Assembly (NCBI RefSeq): GCF_910592395.1
Contig: NC_088309.1
Span: forward strand, 20,586,599-20,650,598
Source of the DNA: Lineus longissimus
Lineage: Eukaryota; Nemertea; Pilidiophora; Heteronemertea; Lineidae
Length of the DNA stretch: 64,000 nt
Direction of reading: 5' to 3'
Position numbers and translations under genes: made by a program. Numbering within the stretch: the stretch's first letter is position 1; each line of letters begins with the position of its first letter. Positions 46,201 to 58,317 of the stretch are shown here, piece by piece. The notes beneath the pieces are model-generated. The model was not told where the DNA came from and did no database searches. It worked only from the letters and a program-made list of their open reading frames with translations.

Positions 46201-46350
46201 TTGAACAAGCACGCCCGACGCCATCCTAACTTTGTTCCAACCATGTTAAGGAAGGGAACAACAGCCAAGGTCGATACAGCTGCAAGTGATGGCCATTCGT
46301 ATGACAGTGCTAGTGGGAGCTTTAGTCCAAGTCCTACGGCATCCCCCTAG
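43278..46350 (+). CDS. KLF9/13-type Krüppel-like transcription factor
   Basis: Exons 43251-43740 (ATG at 43278), 45460-45549 and 46145-46350 give 759 coding nt, all in phase, for 252 residues. Three C2H2 fingers close the protein: Cys131/136-His149/153 ([20 protein letters not shown]), Cys161/166-His179/183 ([20 protein letters not shown]) and Cys191/194-His207/211 ([20 protein letters not shown]). They are joined by HTGE-type linkers, each cut by an intron at the same Gly codon. These contacts read GC/GT boxes. Near the N terminus [10 protein letters not shown] (15-24) matches the Sin3-binding helix of KLF9/13/14/16, and [10 protein letters not shown] matches their second conserved block (…LLDLNK). 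A likely sequence-specific repressor in the nucleus. The tail after the fingers is Ser-rich. Confidence 0.93.
45640..45825. repeat. GAGAGGTGTCC-type dispersed repeat
   Basis: Alternating tctctattaaagacacc, atagagaggtgtcctg, tagagaggttgtccttg and gagaggtgtccgc units. Similar to 15235-15375. It lies in the second intron of the KLF-type gene. Confidence 0.7.
46077..46102. repeat. (GAT)n microsatellite
   Basis: Eight to nine GAT triplets, 40 bp before the acceptor of the last KLF exon. Confidence 0.95.
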
Positions 46351-49300
46351 ATGAAATACAACTTGCATTGACAACGTTTTGGTCTAGGAACTTGCATGCA
46401 TTTTGCATGGGCAGTTGATATTTAGGCGATGTCGTCAAAATTATCAAGCCAAGGATCTTCATATTGAATGCAGTGCACTGGTTGTACTGGATCATGCACA
46501 TGTAATGTGTATGTTTTGTATACTCGCATTGACTTGAGGGCGAGGCTGTTTCTCTGCAGATAAATCATGATAAATTGATGACCTTGACAAGTTTTTGGAT
46601 TTGGACGCAGCAGCAATTTGTGTCTGTAGCTCCAATTTCTCGTGGAGTTTATTTTAAGTGCTAAGGACGTGCTTGACTTTGATGCTGTGGTTTGAAAATT
46701 TCATAGGACTCTGTCTTAAAAAATACTGCGAGTGATTTAGACTGATCAGTGTATGGCCACAGACTTTGCCTTAGTGTAATGATGACCTCAGGTATACATG
46801 TATTATTGCAGAAACTTCAATGACTCTATGCCTGGATTCAAGCATTGGAATATGAATTGATTGTTGGAAAATATGCTGTTTCAGATAGTTTGAAACAACG
46901 TGACTTTCTTGGGTTTGGAAACAGTACAATATATGCAAGTGAATAATGTACATGTTTCGACTAAAAATATTCAATGCAGAGATTGACTCAATCAGTTTGT
47001 TCGAGTTGCAGTTTCGTGACCAGTAAACGCAAATCATGTCAGATATGATTATTTTTAAGGAATGATTGAATTTTAACATAATTATTGCTTGTCGAATGTA
47101 TAAGTCTTTTGTAAAATTGGTTTTGTTCGGAAAAAAGGGAGGATATATTTCACTATTTGACATGTCATTGATTGTTTAAATTGAGAAAAAATTGGACAAG
47201 CAAGGAAATCATTTCCTTGCTCAATTGTTGCTTTATTAGTGTGCTTGGCAAATTGGAAGGCCCAGCTGATTCTCGTCAAGCTGGGGAGTCGATTCTCCAG
47301 GGTCGAATATGTACATTTGTGAAATTGTTGTAGTTTCTTGCTGCTTCCATGGCCAAATATCAGTCTTTGTGTCATTGTCTTGTCATTGATGTCATTTAGA
47401 TCCACTTCAGCTTTGCTGTCAGAAATGATGGTTCGTAAACTTCAGATAACACCTGGAATAGTTTATGTGAGTTTGCGCTCCTCAGTCACACAGGTGGTGC
47501 CAGTGGTACTGGTAATTAAGCTTTTGCACCACACAGGCAGGTGTCGAAGATGTCGTGAACTAGCTGCGTCCCCCTTTATTGACAATATTCTCTGAAATTG
47601 ACATTAAAAAAACTGTTTTCTCGTATGAATTCCCAATTGATGTTGCCTCTTGAAATGGTCATACATGTACACTAGCACTTTCTACAGACAACTGTGTGGA
47701 CAAGTTCTTGAACGCACTGGCCCTTGCATGTAAATGAATGACCTGGTGATGGAATAACTTTTTGAGGACTGCACTCATTGAGAATTTTTGGAGGGTTTGC
47801 ACTTTTTCACAGATCCCTATGTGAACGTCTTTAGTAGCTTGTCATTATATTACATATCTATTAACAAATTTGTGACATTTTTCTAACACTGTAGCAATAT
47901 TTTATCGATATGTGTTCAGTTTAGTCTTAGCGTTGCTTTTAGCTGTTATTATGTGTGCTGCTTCTTCATAACTATATTTGTCTGCACATCTACATAAGTG
48001 TGAAATATCATCAGTGTGTTGTACGAATTTGGCATGCTACCACAGATTCGTCTTGCCTAAGATTAACTCAGGGCTCTACACTTTAGAAATTTGAGGGGAC
48101 AGCAAAATCTGCACAAGTGGCAAAGTGCCTCATGAAGTGAGTTGTTATAACATGGGTACCAATAGGAAATGCTGCCATCACTCCTTATAAAAAGGCAGTC
48201 TGGACATTCGAGTGTGACATACAATAAAAACAATGTCTACTGGTGAATTGGGAGTGATTTAGACATGCTAATTGCTTAGTGGACAATGTGATATAGAGGG
48301 CACTACTGCAAACCAGTGCGGCTGGCCTGCCACGTTTGGCTTTTGGCAAGTCTGAAATTTTGGGGAAGTGAGGCAGAACATTAGGGCAGTACAGGTATTG
48401 CCTCCGACTCCTCTGCTAGTGTCGATCCCTGTGAATATAGCTAATAACCTACATTTTTTGTATTAAGAAGCACTGGTCCACACGAACATGTTGTTTGCTC
48501 AAAATGGTGCTTCTGATTTAAAGTCCCAGGTAGAAAGAAAGAAGTTTAATTTAAAAGTATGATACTGACATGTGGACTTGTCATACAATTATGATTTGTA
48601 TCAAAATGCAAAAAAAGTTTAGTGATCACAGCCAAACTTGATAGTGCCTGAATTCAGGCAGTGTATATACCTTATTTCTTCATTTCGTTGATATTTGCAG
48701 TTCTCATGATGTATGTGGATCTTTGTGCACTGTATGGGACCAAAATAATCAAATGCACTGTAAAGTCGTTTTGTGGGTGTAGGCAACATCCTATCTGAGG
48801 GTTGCCCACCTCTCCGAGTCAAGGCAGGCAACCTCGCCGAGTAAACCGACCTGCCGATTGAAGGCTACTCTTAACTGGGCCCTTGTGTGTGGGCTGTTTA
48901 TCCAATTGAAGCCCAAGGACACACTTTAGAGGTAGCCTTTATTCTACTAGATTTACTCAGATGTTGGTAACCTTGACTCACGAGTGGTCGGAAACCCTCG
49001 GAAGAGGTTGTCTCCGATTCTCCGGGCTGAAAATGTACAGTTTCCAAAACAGAGTGTATTCTATGTTATGGAATGGTTGTTCTAATGTATTCTTTTAAAA
49101 GTAAATGTGTCAAATATTTTGAAATTTTGGCAGATGATTTTGAAAGTCATTGAACTTGATGAATTCGCTATGTCATTAAAGTCTCCAAGAAGTCTCTTGT
49201 ATAAGTGCTATGGCCGAGGAACTTTTGTAAACGGTCAACTTTTGTAAATGGGCCATCAAATAATATCTGGCTGGGAAGTGTCAGAGGGTGGAATGATTTG

Positions 49301-52300
49301 TAAGAATGCAGTTCACTACGTCGTAGGCTGTTGTTGTGATTGTTGTAGGATATTGTTTGGTAACGGTGGCGTGTGGTAAATGTATAGTAGATGGATCAAA
49401 GAAAGATAAGAATGTGTTCTCCACCCTATTTAGTTTATCAACTGGAGATTTTGAAGTGGTAGTTTTGCAAACAATTTGCTGGTTGAAATATCCCAGTGTA
49501 CGGGATAATAAAAACTTGTTGAAGGTTTCAACAGATGAATGGGGATCAGCTGTAGAGATAAAGGGGGATTAGAGGCAGGAGCTTGGGGGTTATGTTTGAT
49601 TCAGCGGTAATCATACTCGTGCTCCCCAAGAAAACGTGTTAGACAGTGACTAGTGTGAGAGACCACTCTTCTGGAATGTGGACTTACTAGGACCTACCTG
49701 ACTCCTTCCTATAGTCTCCCTTTAAGGTGGCATGCTATTTATTGGATCATAGCTGATCCTTGGAATAGATAATTGTTGAAGTGGTTATGTGGGCTGATAA
49801 ACTAAATTGGGTTCAGGGTAGAGACGAATGCTGTGATAGAGGAGATTTCAGGAAGTATGATTTTAAAAGATAGAAGATTTAAGATGCAAATTTTGATAGA
49901 TAATTTAATTTTCGTCACATAGATTTTTGTGATTCCTGCGATTATGCTACAAATTTAAAATTGTGTGTTTACAATTGGACTCTTTGAGGCAAGGGATGAG
50001 GATTGTGCTACTTGGTGATGAAATCAAAAAGTGGAATTAGCTGGTGGTGTGTTACTTGTTTTCATAGTCACTCATGATTACATGAAAGTTCATGTATATT
50101 GACTTGTGTAAGAATATTAGCGAAGGGTCAGATGGTGTTTGAAGTACCAGAAACCAGTTGTCCTCTCAAAAAGTATCAGAATTGAGTATATAAATGCACC
50201 ACAAGCCTTTGAAAAAGACAAACGGCTATTTAGTGTAAATCAAATTCAAGGACTGCGGCTGAATTGCCGGAACCAAGAAAGCCTCCCGAATGTATGGCGC
50301 CATCAGTGTATTCTGCACTTGTGACTGGTAGTAAATGACTCTGTTCTGTAGCCAAAGTATGATTATAACATTTTGAGAGATTTTGTGCAAAAATTCAAAA
50401 TTAGCGTCTGTGATGTTGGGTGAAGTTTGTAAATATTTTGTAAGTTTTTGATACGAAAAAATATCACAGAATGGGGTATATCAGTGAAATTTGACAGCTC
50501 TGTGGTTGAACTAGCAGCAACTCTTGATGCTACACCATGCTTTAAAACTGTCAAGTTGAAGTTGTATCCATGGAATCGGATAATGTTGCATCAACATTAG
50601 CTGTTGGTTTCTTCTGCTTTTCTGTCCTTTAAAAAATGCGAGAGATTTTCTCGAAAGATAAATTTGTTTTGTACATTTGTACTTGTGTACTTTGATCAAA
50701 GGCACACAGACTTGTAATTGGTGAGTTTGCCAGACAGAATTACTTTGTCAACTTGAATTAATTTTGGACGTTTTTGTGTGGAAATGTCGTTTGGCATTCA
50801 CTATTAACGGTTAGGCCTTCTGTCATTTTTGGATTTGATGCCTAAATGTTGATGATGACTATCAATGGAATTTCAGAGATCTGTGACATTGATATTCCTT
50901 GGTAAAAAGTTTCTTTGTATCAATAGGCAGCCGTAATGTGCATACTCAGTTTGTGAACTTGGTATCTGGACTGCTCTTGAGGCCTTTAAAGTAGGCCTTC
51001 TCAAGAATAAACAAAGACTTGTTTAGATTCATTCTTGGCCTTGTGGAGTAATTTAACATAGTGGTATACCTGTGTACGTTTCCCAGACTTTCGTTCCCCA
51101 AAAGCATAGTGACTCCCGCACACGCCTGGCATTTGATTTATTGATAATGTTGTTCCGAATCTGGAATCTGTGTTGTCAGAAAGAAAATCCTTTGGTTTAA
51201 TTGCTTTGTTGATGAAAGAAGGGTTGTTGCTGTGTACTGATGCAAGATATATCCTGGCCTCTAAAGATTGCTATTTTGGGGGGGTTGTAGCCGACACTTC
51301 TGATTGGACAGTCCGAAGAGGAATGCAGATTTCTTGTTTACCAGAATGTGCATTTATTAGTGTCCACCTTGTCATCATGTGTGTTATGCACTGTATACAT
51401 GTAGGTCAGGCCATAATATCTGGTAATTTAAACTTTATTTATCTTAAATAAAAGGATGATATATAAATTGGGTTTGCATTCACTCATTCGTTGATCTCTG
51501 TAACAGAACTAGTCTGGGAAATCAGTTGAAGAGAAAACCTCAATGACATCTGCCTCATTTGGCAAAATTTGTTTGCTGTTGTGTGGGAATAACCTCAGAT
51601 GGGAATGTTTGAGTGTGGTAAACAGGATTGTGCTGAAAGCAGAATGGAAGATATTCCAGACACTGATTCAGGCAAATGCATATTTCATGTTGTTCTGTGA
51701 TTGACTGTGACTTGACCCTGATTGTCCCTTAACTCCAAAAGATCAAAGGCAAATCTTCTGATGATGCAGTAATGAATTCTGAGATCGTAACTGTTGTGGG
51801 CATAGAGTAGCTACATGTATATGGTATAGGTTCCCAAGGTGATGAAGCACTGTCCAGATTTTGTCCCTATTTCAGAGTCCTGGGCGTATGGCGCTTCCCA
51901 AACAAACAGGCATTCTTTGGAAAAAAGCATGTTTGTGGTGTAGACTGCAGACTGCTCAGGTAATGTCATGTGTTGTGCCTTGGATCAGAACCAGCACAAG
52001 CAAAAGGAGAGATTGCGTCCTTACTGAGACTCGCCATCTCTTAAAAGGGCTGGTACATCCCAGGACATCCTAAGGAAATCATGCACACTGTTGTTGGGTG
52101 TAGAAGACTGAAATGTCCCAGCTTAGAATGTCCCGGTCGGGGCCATAGGACCACCTGTTGACGGTTATGACCTCTATAGAACCATTTTCCATCCCAATAG
52201 AATACCACAGGGCTGGACACTCTTTCCGGAAGGACATCTACTACATCTACACCGACCGCAAGCAAACGTTTATCATGAACGACGAAAACTAAAAAACAAA

Positions 52301-53205
52301 TTGGTACTGTCGGCGTGTAAGCTGTTCACGACTTTTCATCAATATTTTATCAAAATGATCGAAATGTCATCAATCAAATGACAGACTAACCCTATTTCTT
52401 GATATATTCAATCACTTTTGATCGACAAGGTCATTCACTTTATCTTTACCTGTCCTTTCACGTGTAGGTTGTATTCTTTGTTGCTTTGTATTGTTCAATA
52501 TGCCATCTTTATCCGCCCTAAAAAATCCCAAGTTGATAGATCTCTCTCAGTCTCTAGCTCAGTGCAGTGACAGTCACAGCGGCACATACAGGGACAGTGT
52601 CAGTGCGCAGACAGTGACAGTGCAGTGCTTCAGTGCCTCAGTGCTCGGTGTGCTTTGTAAATACAGATTGAATATTTCTGAAACAAGACAGACACGCCTT
52701 CGCCAGAGGTTTGTTTTTCCATTATTAGACAAGACTTGGACTGTTGGAGTTGGAGCATTCACTGAGACTGAAGTAATTTCTCATGGATTTTGTTTCGTGC
52801 TTCGGGGTACTAATCTATTAGCAATACAAGTTTTATATGGCCAGAATGAGAATGTCTGTCTGTACCTTCCTCGTCCCCATAAAGGCCCAGGCATTGGATG
52901 CTGTAAAGGCTTTTAGTGCTGGCAAGTTACGTATCTGACTGCCTGGGAATGAGGAAGGCTGAAATTTAAAACGCTGACTGGAATAGATATCCGGACTGCA
53001 TAAGCTGAGAGAGCAGATAGAGCATTGTCAAATCTTATTGTATTTCAATGTCAAGTACTTTAGTTGATTGTGGTAGTGCACTGCACGTGCATGGATGGTC
53101 TATTTTGTTACTTCGTTTGATAATGATGAAAATCAAGGTATATTTTTTAAGCAGGAGCACGTCAATATCAATTTTCACTCATGTAATTGTATATTTTCTG
53201 TTTAG
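46351..53205. other. KLF 3' UTR and KLF-SEC14 interval
   Basis: No gene I can defend. AATAAA signals on plus occur at 48223 and 51447, either of which could end the KLF transcript. The plus strand is T-rich and nearly free of recognisable transposons, unlike 1-43 kb. A degenerate ctccgagt/ttctccgg inverted repeat lies at 48785-49022, related to 18850. At 51870-52290 several frames are open at once with splice-like sites, but no consistent model emerged. A CAGTGACAGT-rich patch at 52560-52640 may be in the untranslated first exon of the next gene. Confidence 0.4.
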
Positions 53206-53282
53206 ATCCTGACACCCTGGCGGCACTAAGACTTTACGAAGCTGATGAACAGTTGTTCACCTCTAGACCTGCGGCAAGTGCT

Positions 53283-56200
53283 ATGTTAAGGATGAATTCT
53301 ACAGAAGAAGAAGCAGTTACCCAAGCTGATGCTCTGCAGCGGGTAAGTCGGGTGGCGGGTTTAGGTGGGATGGATTTTGTTTTAAGTTGAGAATTTGAAA
53401 TTTCAGACCCATGGAGTATAGACTGGTTTGATTCTTTCCTAGAAATAACCAATCTTTGGTTAAAAAAAGACAGTATGTGTAATTTAGAATGCAAGAAGTT
53501 AAGTAAATAGCCAAATATAGTTAAGTCGGTAACAGTACGGTCAACATATACTTTCTACATTTTCAGTTCCGTGACGAAGTCAAGTCCATTGCACCTGATG
53601 AAAAGTTAGAAGATGAAAAGTTTATGTTGTCATGGCTTGAAGGTAATGTCACATGAACATTTTACTGCCTTTCTTTTTGGTTGGGCCCCTAAATGCAGTT
53701 TAATTAAACTCTCAAAAGAACTATGGACATTTCCAGGGCTGTTGCACAAACAAGATTAATCCTATTTAGCCCTTTGGTACAAGAAGTGGCAATTATGAAG
53801 TTAATGGCAAATTAAAGGAAAAAAATGTCGTTAGTGCATTGGGGTGATAAGGATTGCTGACACAATCATGTTTTGTTTCGTAGCAAGGGGTTATGATATC
53901 CCAGCTGCAGTGGCCATGTTGAAGAAAAGCATGGAGTGGAGGAAGCAAATAGGGGCAGATACAATCCTGGAAGACTTCAAACCCCCTGAGGTCCTTGAGA
54001 AATACTACACGGGAGGCGTGTGTGGTTTTGACAAGGAAGGGCGGCCTGTTCTTGTGGACCCATGGGGAGACCTTGACTCAAGAGGTTTGTTGACTTATTT
54101 TCATTCAAACAAGTGTGCTACGGATGTCACAGACTAAGATCTAAATACTCGCTGTGTTGTTGTCTGCTGATCAGCAAGGAAATTATTTTGTCGGCTTGTT
54201 TCATAGTTCTGCATCGGTTTAAAAGATATCACTACCTGGGTCCCCTTAATTCATCCCTTAGAGTTGACTGTGCTATATGCGTTTGAGCAGAGTCTCTACT
54301 TTTACATGTAGTTCTTCAAAATCTATTGTAGCATGAAGCATAGTCATTGTCAGTTCCTGGCTCTATTCACTTTCAGGTTTGTTGAAGTCTTGTAAGAAGT
54401 CTGATATCATGAAGTATGAATGCCAGACTATGGAACAACTCACTAAAGTATTTGCGGAACAATCGAAGAAGGTTAGTTCTGTATTATAGGAGCCACTTAA
54501 CGATGAAGTCCTGTTATATTGAGTACAGACAAACAGTTTGAGGTGTATTTTCAAAGTTGTCAGAAAAGAACTTAATCAATTTGTATCGAACCAATGTTCT
54601 TATATAGCAACTTTATATTGAGATCTTTCATCTTTTTTACCTTTCCAGATGGGCAAGCCGATTCATCAGTTTGTCCTTATCTATGACCTCGAACACTTAG
54701 GTATGAAGAATCTTTGGAAACCTGGTGAGTGGATTTGTCATTTTATTGCAAGAATGCAGTTTTAGTGTGCCAATTTTTGCACATACAATCCATCCATGTT
54801 TCTTTGAGATGAAACCTTTAGTAGATACCGGTAGTACTCATTTTGACTAGATTATGGTCTGTCATTGGCTTAAGTGGGATTTAGTGTTAATTTTGGGAGT
54901 TATTTTTTCAGGCTGTGTGTATCCCAAAGTGAGTCAGATAACTGTGAAATATATGTAATATTCGAAGAAGTTTCTCGGCACGCATTGACAAGTGTTGTTG
55001 CCCAAATTCTTTCAGGTTCACTACCGCTGTCTTCAGTCTTCTTATACCATACCGGGGTAATTTAAAAAAATCTTCATCAACTACATATAGTGGTTGATTT
55101 AGCCCTCTTGCTTCGCTGAAATCGACATCTGAGGAAGGGTTTGCCTGAGATGGGCTGACAATTTCTGTCAATATAATGGATTTTGGGCAATTGACAGCAA
55201 CGGCATAATATGAAAGGAGGTGAAGGGTTTGGCATAGCATGGAATGGGAGGGAAGTGGCATTGGTGGCAAGGTGTGGGAAGGCCAATGGTGGTGCTGGGC
55301 ATATGAGGGATATGTTGGGGAGGGGCTTCCTCGGAGTCGTACCACTTCAAGTTGCTTTCTCGTACTTAGTAGAGAAACTCTTTAAAGCAGCAGGGATGAT
55401 AAAAATATTGGAGAGTTCAGGATAAATTTAGGATTACAATCAAGTTTCTTTTGTACCTTAAGGCATCGATCTCAGCAATGAAATTACTGCGCAGTTAGAG
55501 AATAACTACCCTGGGAGACTCAAGGTGACATATGTTGTTAATGGTGAGTGCAAATCTAAATCATAACGCCTAAGCAATCTCAACTTGGAGACCAAAAAGG
55601 AATGGTTATTTTGCTTTTTTGGGACAGGTGCAGAATAGACACAACGCTCTATCTGTTCATCATTATTTGTAATTGCAGAAGTAAAAGGCATGAAAAGATT
55701 TCCACGTATACAGTAGTATTACTGACTAAATGAATAATTCTGAAGTTAGATTTATCATCAAATCTTAGAAAATGTTCTGGTTTACTTATATAACTTATTG
55801 TGCTTTGGATATTTTCAGCTCCCAAACTCTTCCCACTTCTCTTCAACATGATTAAAACTTTCATGTCTGATGCAACGATCAGCTCAGTCCAGGTACTCGG
55901 AAGTAAGTGCATAACTAATTTTGGTGAAAGCAAAGTCGGTGAACTTCTTGAATTAATGGTGTTCTCAGTGTTCTATAGGTCAGTCTGGCTCCATTGATTC
56001 ATTCAGTTTCCTCCACTTTGAGTCAAATTTGACGTCTTATCCCTTTTTCTTGGAGAAAAATGGTGTTAGTTTAATAATAGGTTATTTCTCTCCATTTTAG
56101 CCGATTGGAAGGACACTCTTCTCAACGTGATCGATGCGGACCAACTTCCTGTCAAATATGGAGGCACCATGAAAGATCCAGATGGCGATGAATCCTGCAA

Positions 56201-58317
56201 AAGCATGGTCAGTTCCAAAAACCTATATCTTACCTATACTTGCTTAAAATGAAGCAATTTTTCCCCTCACCTCCCCAAGTGGATTGGGTTGCAGGACATC
56301 TCGGGAGAAATTCTTGCCACAAATTCCCCTAAGATTTCAAGTCAAATGTTGGCTTGCTACCACCCTCCCAAAACCATTGCGGGCGATCTCAGGATGTGTG
56401 ATTCAGTGGAGGAAGGGGTGCAAAATAACGTGGGATTAGTTGAGACATACATTGTAATAATTGCTCAGTACTGTAATATAACAGTGAGTTAGGGGAATAC
56501 CATGTCCAGATAACCCCTCTGACGTGTTGATTGCTTTTCCTCTGTTTCAGATTCTGTATGGTGGGATCATTCCTCAATCCTTATACATTGGTCTCGCCCA
56601 TGAACAGTCAAACAGATCACTCCTGGAAACAAGCGTCAAGAGCCACTCCAGTCTTAATCTACCCTTCGAAGTAAAAGAACCAAACAGCACGATGAGGTAA
56701 GTAGTTATCTCAAAATAGGTTAGCCTTTTGGCTTCAATGTCAAGCCGTATAAACCTAAACAGCTCGGCATATTTGAGTTATTATCTTGAAGGTGACTGAA
56801 TATTCATGTGATGGAATTTATCCCTCAATTTGTCAATCAAATCGAAATTGACCCATTTTCAAAAATGTTCAAAACTTGATTATTCTCAACACTTGGAAGG
56901 AGTTAGTAGGCCTGACACATTTACTCTTGCTGAATACATGTACCGGTTGAATATGCAGGAGTCGTCTAGTTGTTGTAAGTCGTTTCTGGGAATTAAATGG
57001 ATTTTACTGTTAATGCTTTGTGATTGATTGATTTTGTAACAGCTGTTTATATTGAAGTGCCAGGTTTGATTCAACGTTGTTGATGAAATGAGACACCTGT
57101 AATTTGAGATTTAAATATCAAGGGCGTATGTGTCATTCATGAAGAATGATTGCATCTGCATACATGTAGTTTTAAATACAAAAGTGTGCAATGACCTTGT
57201 AAACATTAAAGTGTGCAATGTCCTCTTGCTCTTTCATGTTACTTGCCATTGGAAGACACATTGGTCATCAAATGGCTTTTGCTGATCAAAAACCTGCTAA
57301 GACCCATCTCTAATTTTGTCATCCTCATTCAGTTGGGAGTTCAGAACTGAAAAAAATGACATCGAATTCGGAATCTTCCATAAGAAGTCTGACAGTGAAG
57401 ATGAAAAGGACATGCAGAGTATCATTCCCAAGCAGAGAGTCAACAGTCATATGGTCCCAGAGACGGGGGCTGTTACTTGTCAGGAGGCAGGCACATGTAA
57501 GTATCATTCCCAAGCAGAGAGTCAGCAGTCATATGGTCCCAGAGACGGGGGCTGTTACTTATCAGGAGGCAGGTACATGTAAGTATTATTCCCAAGTGGA
57601 GAGTCAACAGTCATATGGTCCCAGAGACGGGGGCTGTTACTTGTCAGGAGGCAGGCACATGTAAGTATCATTCCCAAGCAGAGAGTCAACAGTCATATGG
57701 TCCCAGAGACGGGGGCTGTTACTTGTCAGGAGGCAGGCACATGTAAGTATCATTCCCAAGCAGAGAGTCAACAGTCATATGGTCCCAGAGACGGGGGCTG
57801 TTACTTGTCAGGAGGCAGGCACATGTAAGTATCATTCCCAAGCAGAGAGTCAACAGTCATATGGTCCCAGAGACGGGGGCTGTTACTTGTCAGGAGGCAG
57901 GCACATGTAAGTATCATTCCCAAGCAGAGAGTCAACAGTCATATGGTCCCAGAGACGGGGGCTGTTACTTGTCAGGAGGCAGGCACATGTAAGTAATATT
58001 CCCAAGCGGAGAGTCAATAGTCATATGGTCCCAGAGACATTGGCTGTTACTTGTCAGGAGGTGGGCACATCTAAGTGTCATCCTCAAGTGGAGAGTCAGC
58101 AGTCATATGGTCCAAAAACGGGTTGTTGTTTCTAAGGAGCCAAAGGCATGTGAAGTATCACTATGATTACTGCATTTATCTCATGTTGGTGCAGTTCATT
58201 TGAATCGATTTTCCTCTTTTTTCAGACATTGTCAAATTTGATAATTCCTACAGTCGCATGAGAAGTAAGAAGTTGTTCTACTCAGTCGATATTACGGGAC
58301 CAGCACAAGAAGCTTAA
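53283..58317 (+). CDS. SEC14-like lipid-transfer protein (CRAL-TRIO + GOLD)
   Basis: Exons: 53206-53342 (first in-frame ATG 53283), 53567-53642, 53884-54084, 54377-54471, 54649-54724, 55463-55543, 55819-55902, 56101-56207, 56551-56696, 57333-57496, 58226-58317. All are in phase, for 393 residues, against about 400 for vertebrate SEC14L2-4. Order: CRAL-TRIO N-terminal helices (LQRFRDEVKSIAPDEKLEDE…FMLSWLEARGYD), the lipid-binding domain (GGVCGFDKEGRPVLVDPWGD, FVLIYDLEHLGMKNLWKP, APKLFPLLFNMIKTFMSD, DQLPVKYGGTMKDPDG), then the GOLD domain (SWEFRTEKNDIEFGIFHKK, VPETGAVTCQEAGTY, FDNSYSRMRSKKLFYSVDI). Such proteins move tocopherol, squalene or phosphoinositides between membranes. The ligand here cannot be told. 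The exon containing the ATG is open upstream in frame (…LAALRLYEADEQL…), so an earlier start is possible. Its penultimate exon is followed by a minisatellite made from itself. Confidence 0.94.
57417..58153. repeat. 82-bp minisatellite derived from an exon/5' splice site
   Basis: Nine units begin at about 57417, 57499, 57581, 57663, 57745, 57827, 57909, 57991 and 58073. Unit 1 is the last 80 bp of the GOLD exon of the SEC14-like gene. Units 2-7 are nearly identical, and 8-9 are degenerate. Seven units end in cat|gtaagt. The eighth has ctaagt. Because 82 is not a multiple of three, and unit 2 in frame meets a TAA at 57580-57582, only the first donor gives the normal protein. Confidence 0.95.

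Noticed and set aside
51870-52290. Possible exons (a frame with FGKKHVCGVDCRLL ending at a gtaatg donor, and a frame with RKDIYYIYTDRKQTF ending in a stop)
   Set aside because: Two or three frames, on both strands, are open at the same time and the splice phases do not connect to each other or to the SEC14-like gene. I could not choose one reading honestly.
57316-57664. Long frames through the 82-bp minisatellite as a repeat protein
   Set aside because: The unit is not a multiple of three, so each frame drifts and hits stops. The array begins as an exon end and continues as intron.
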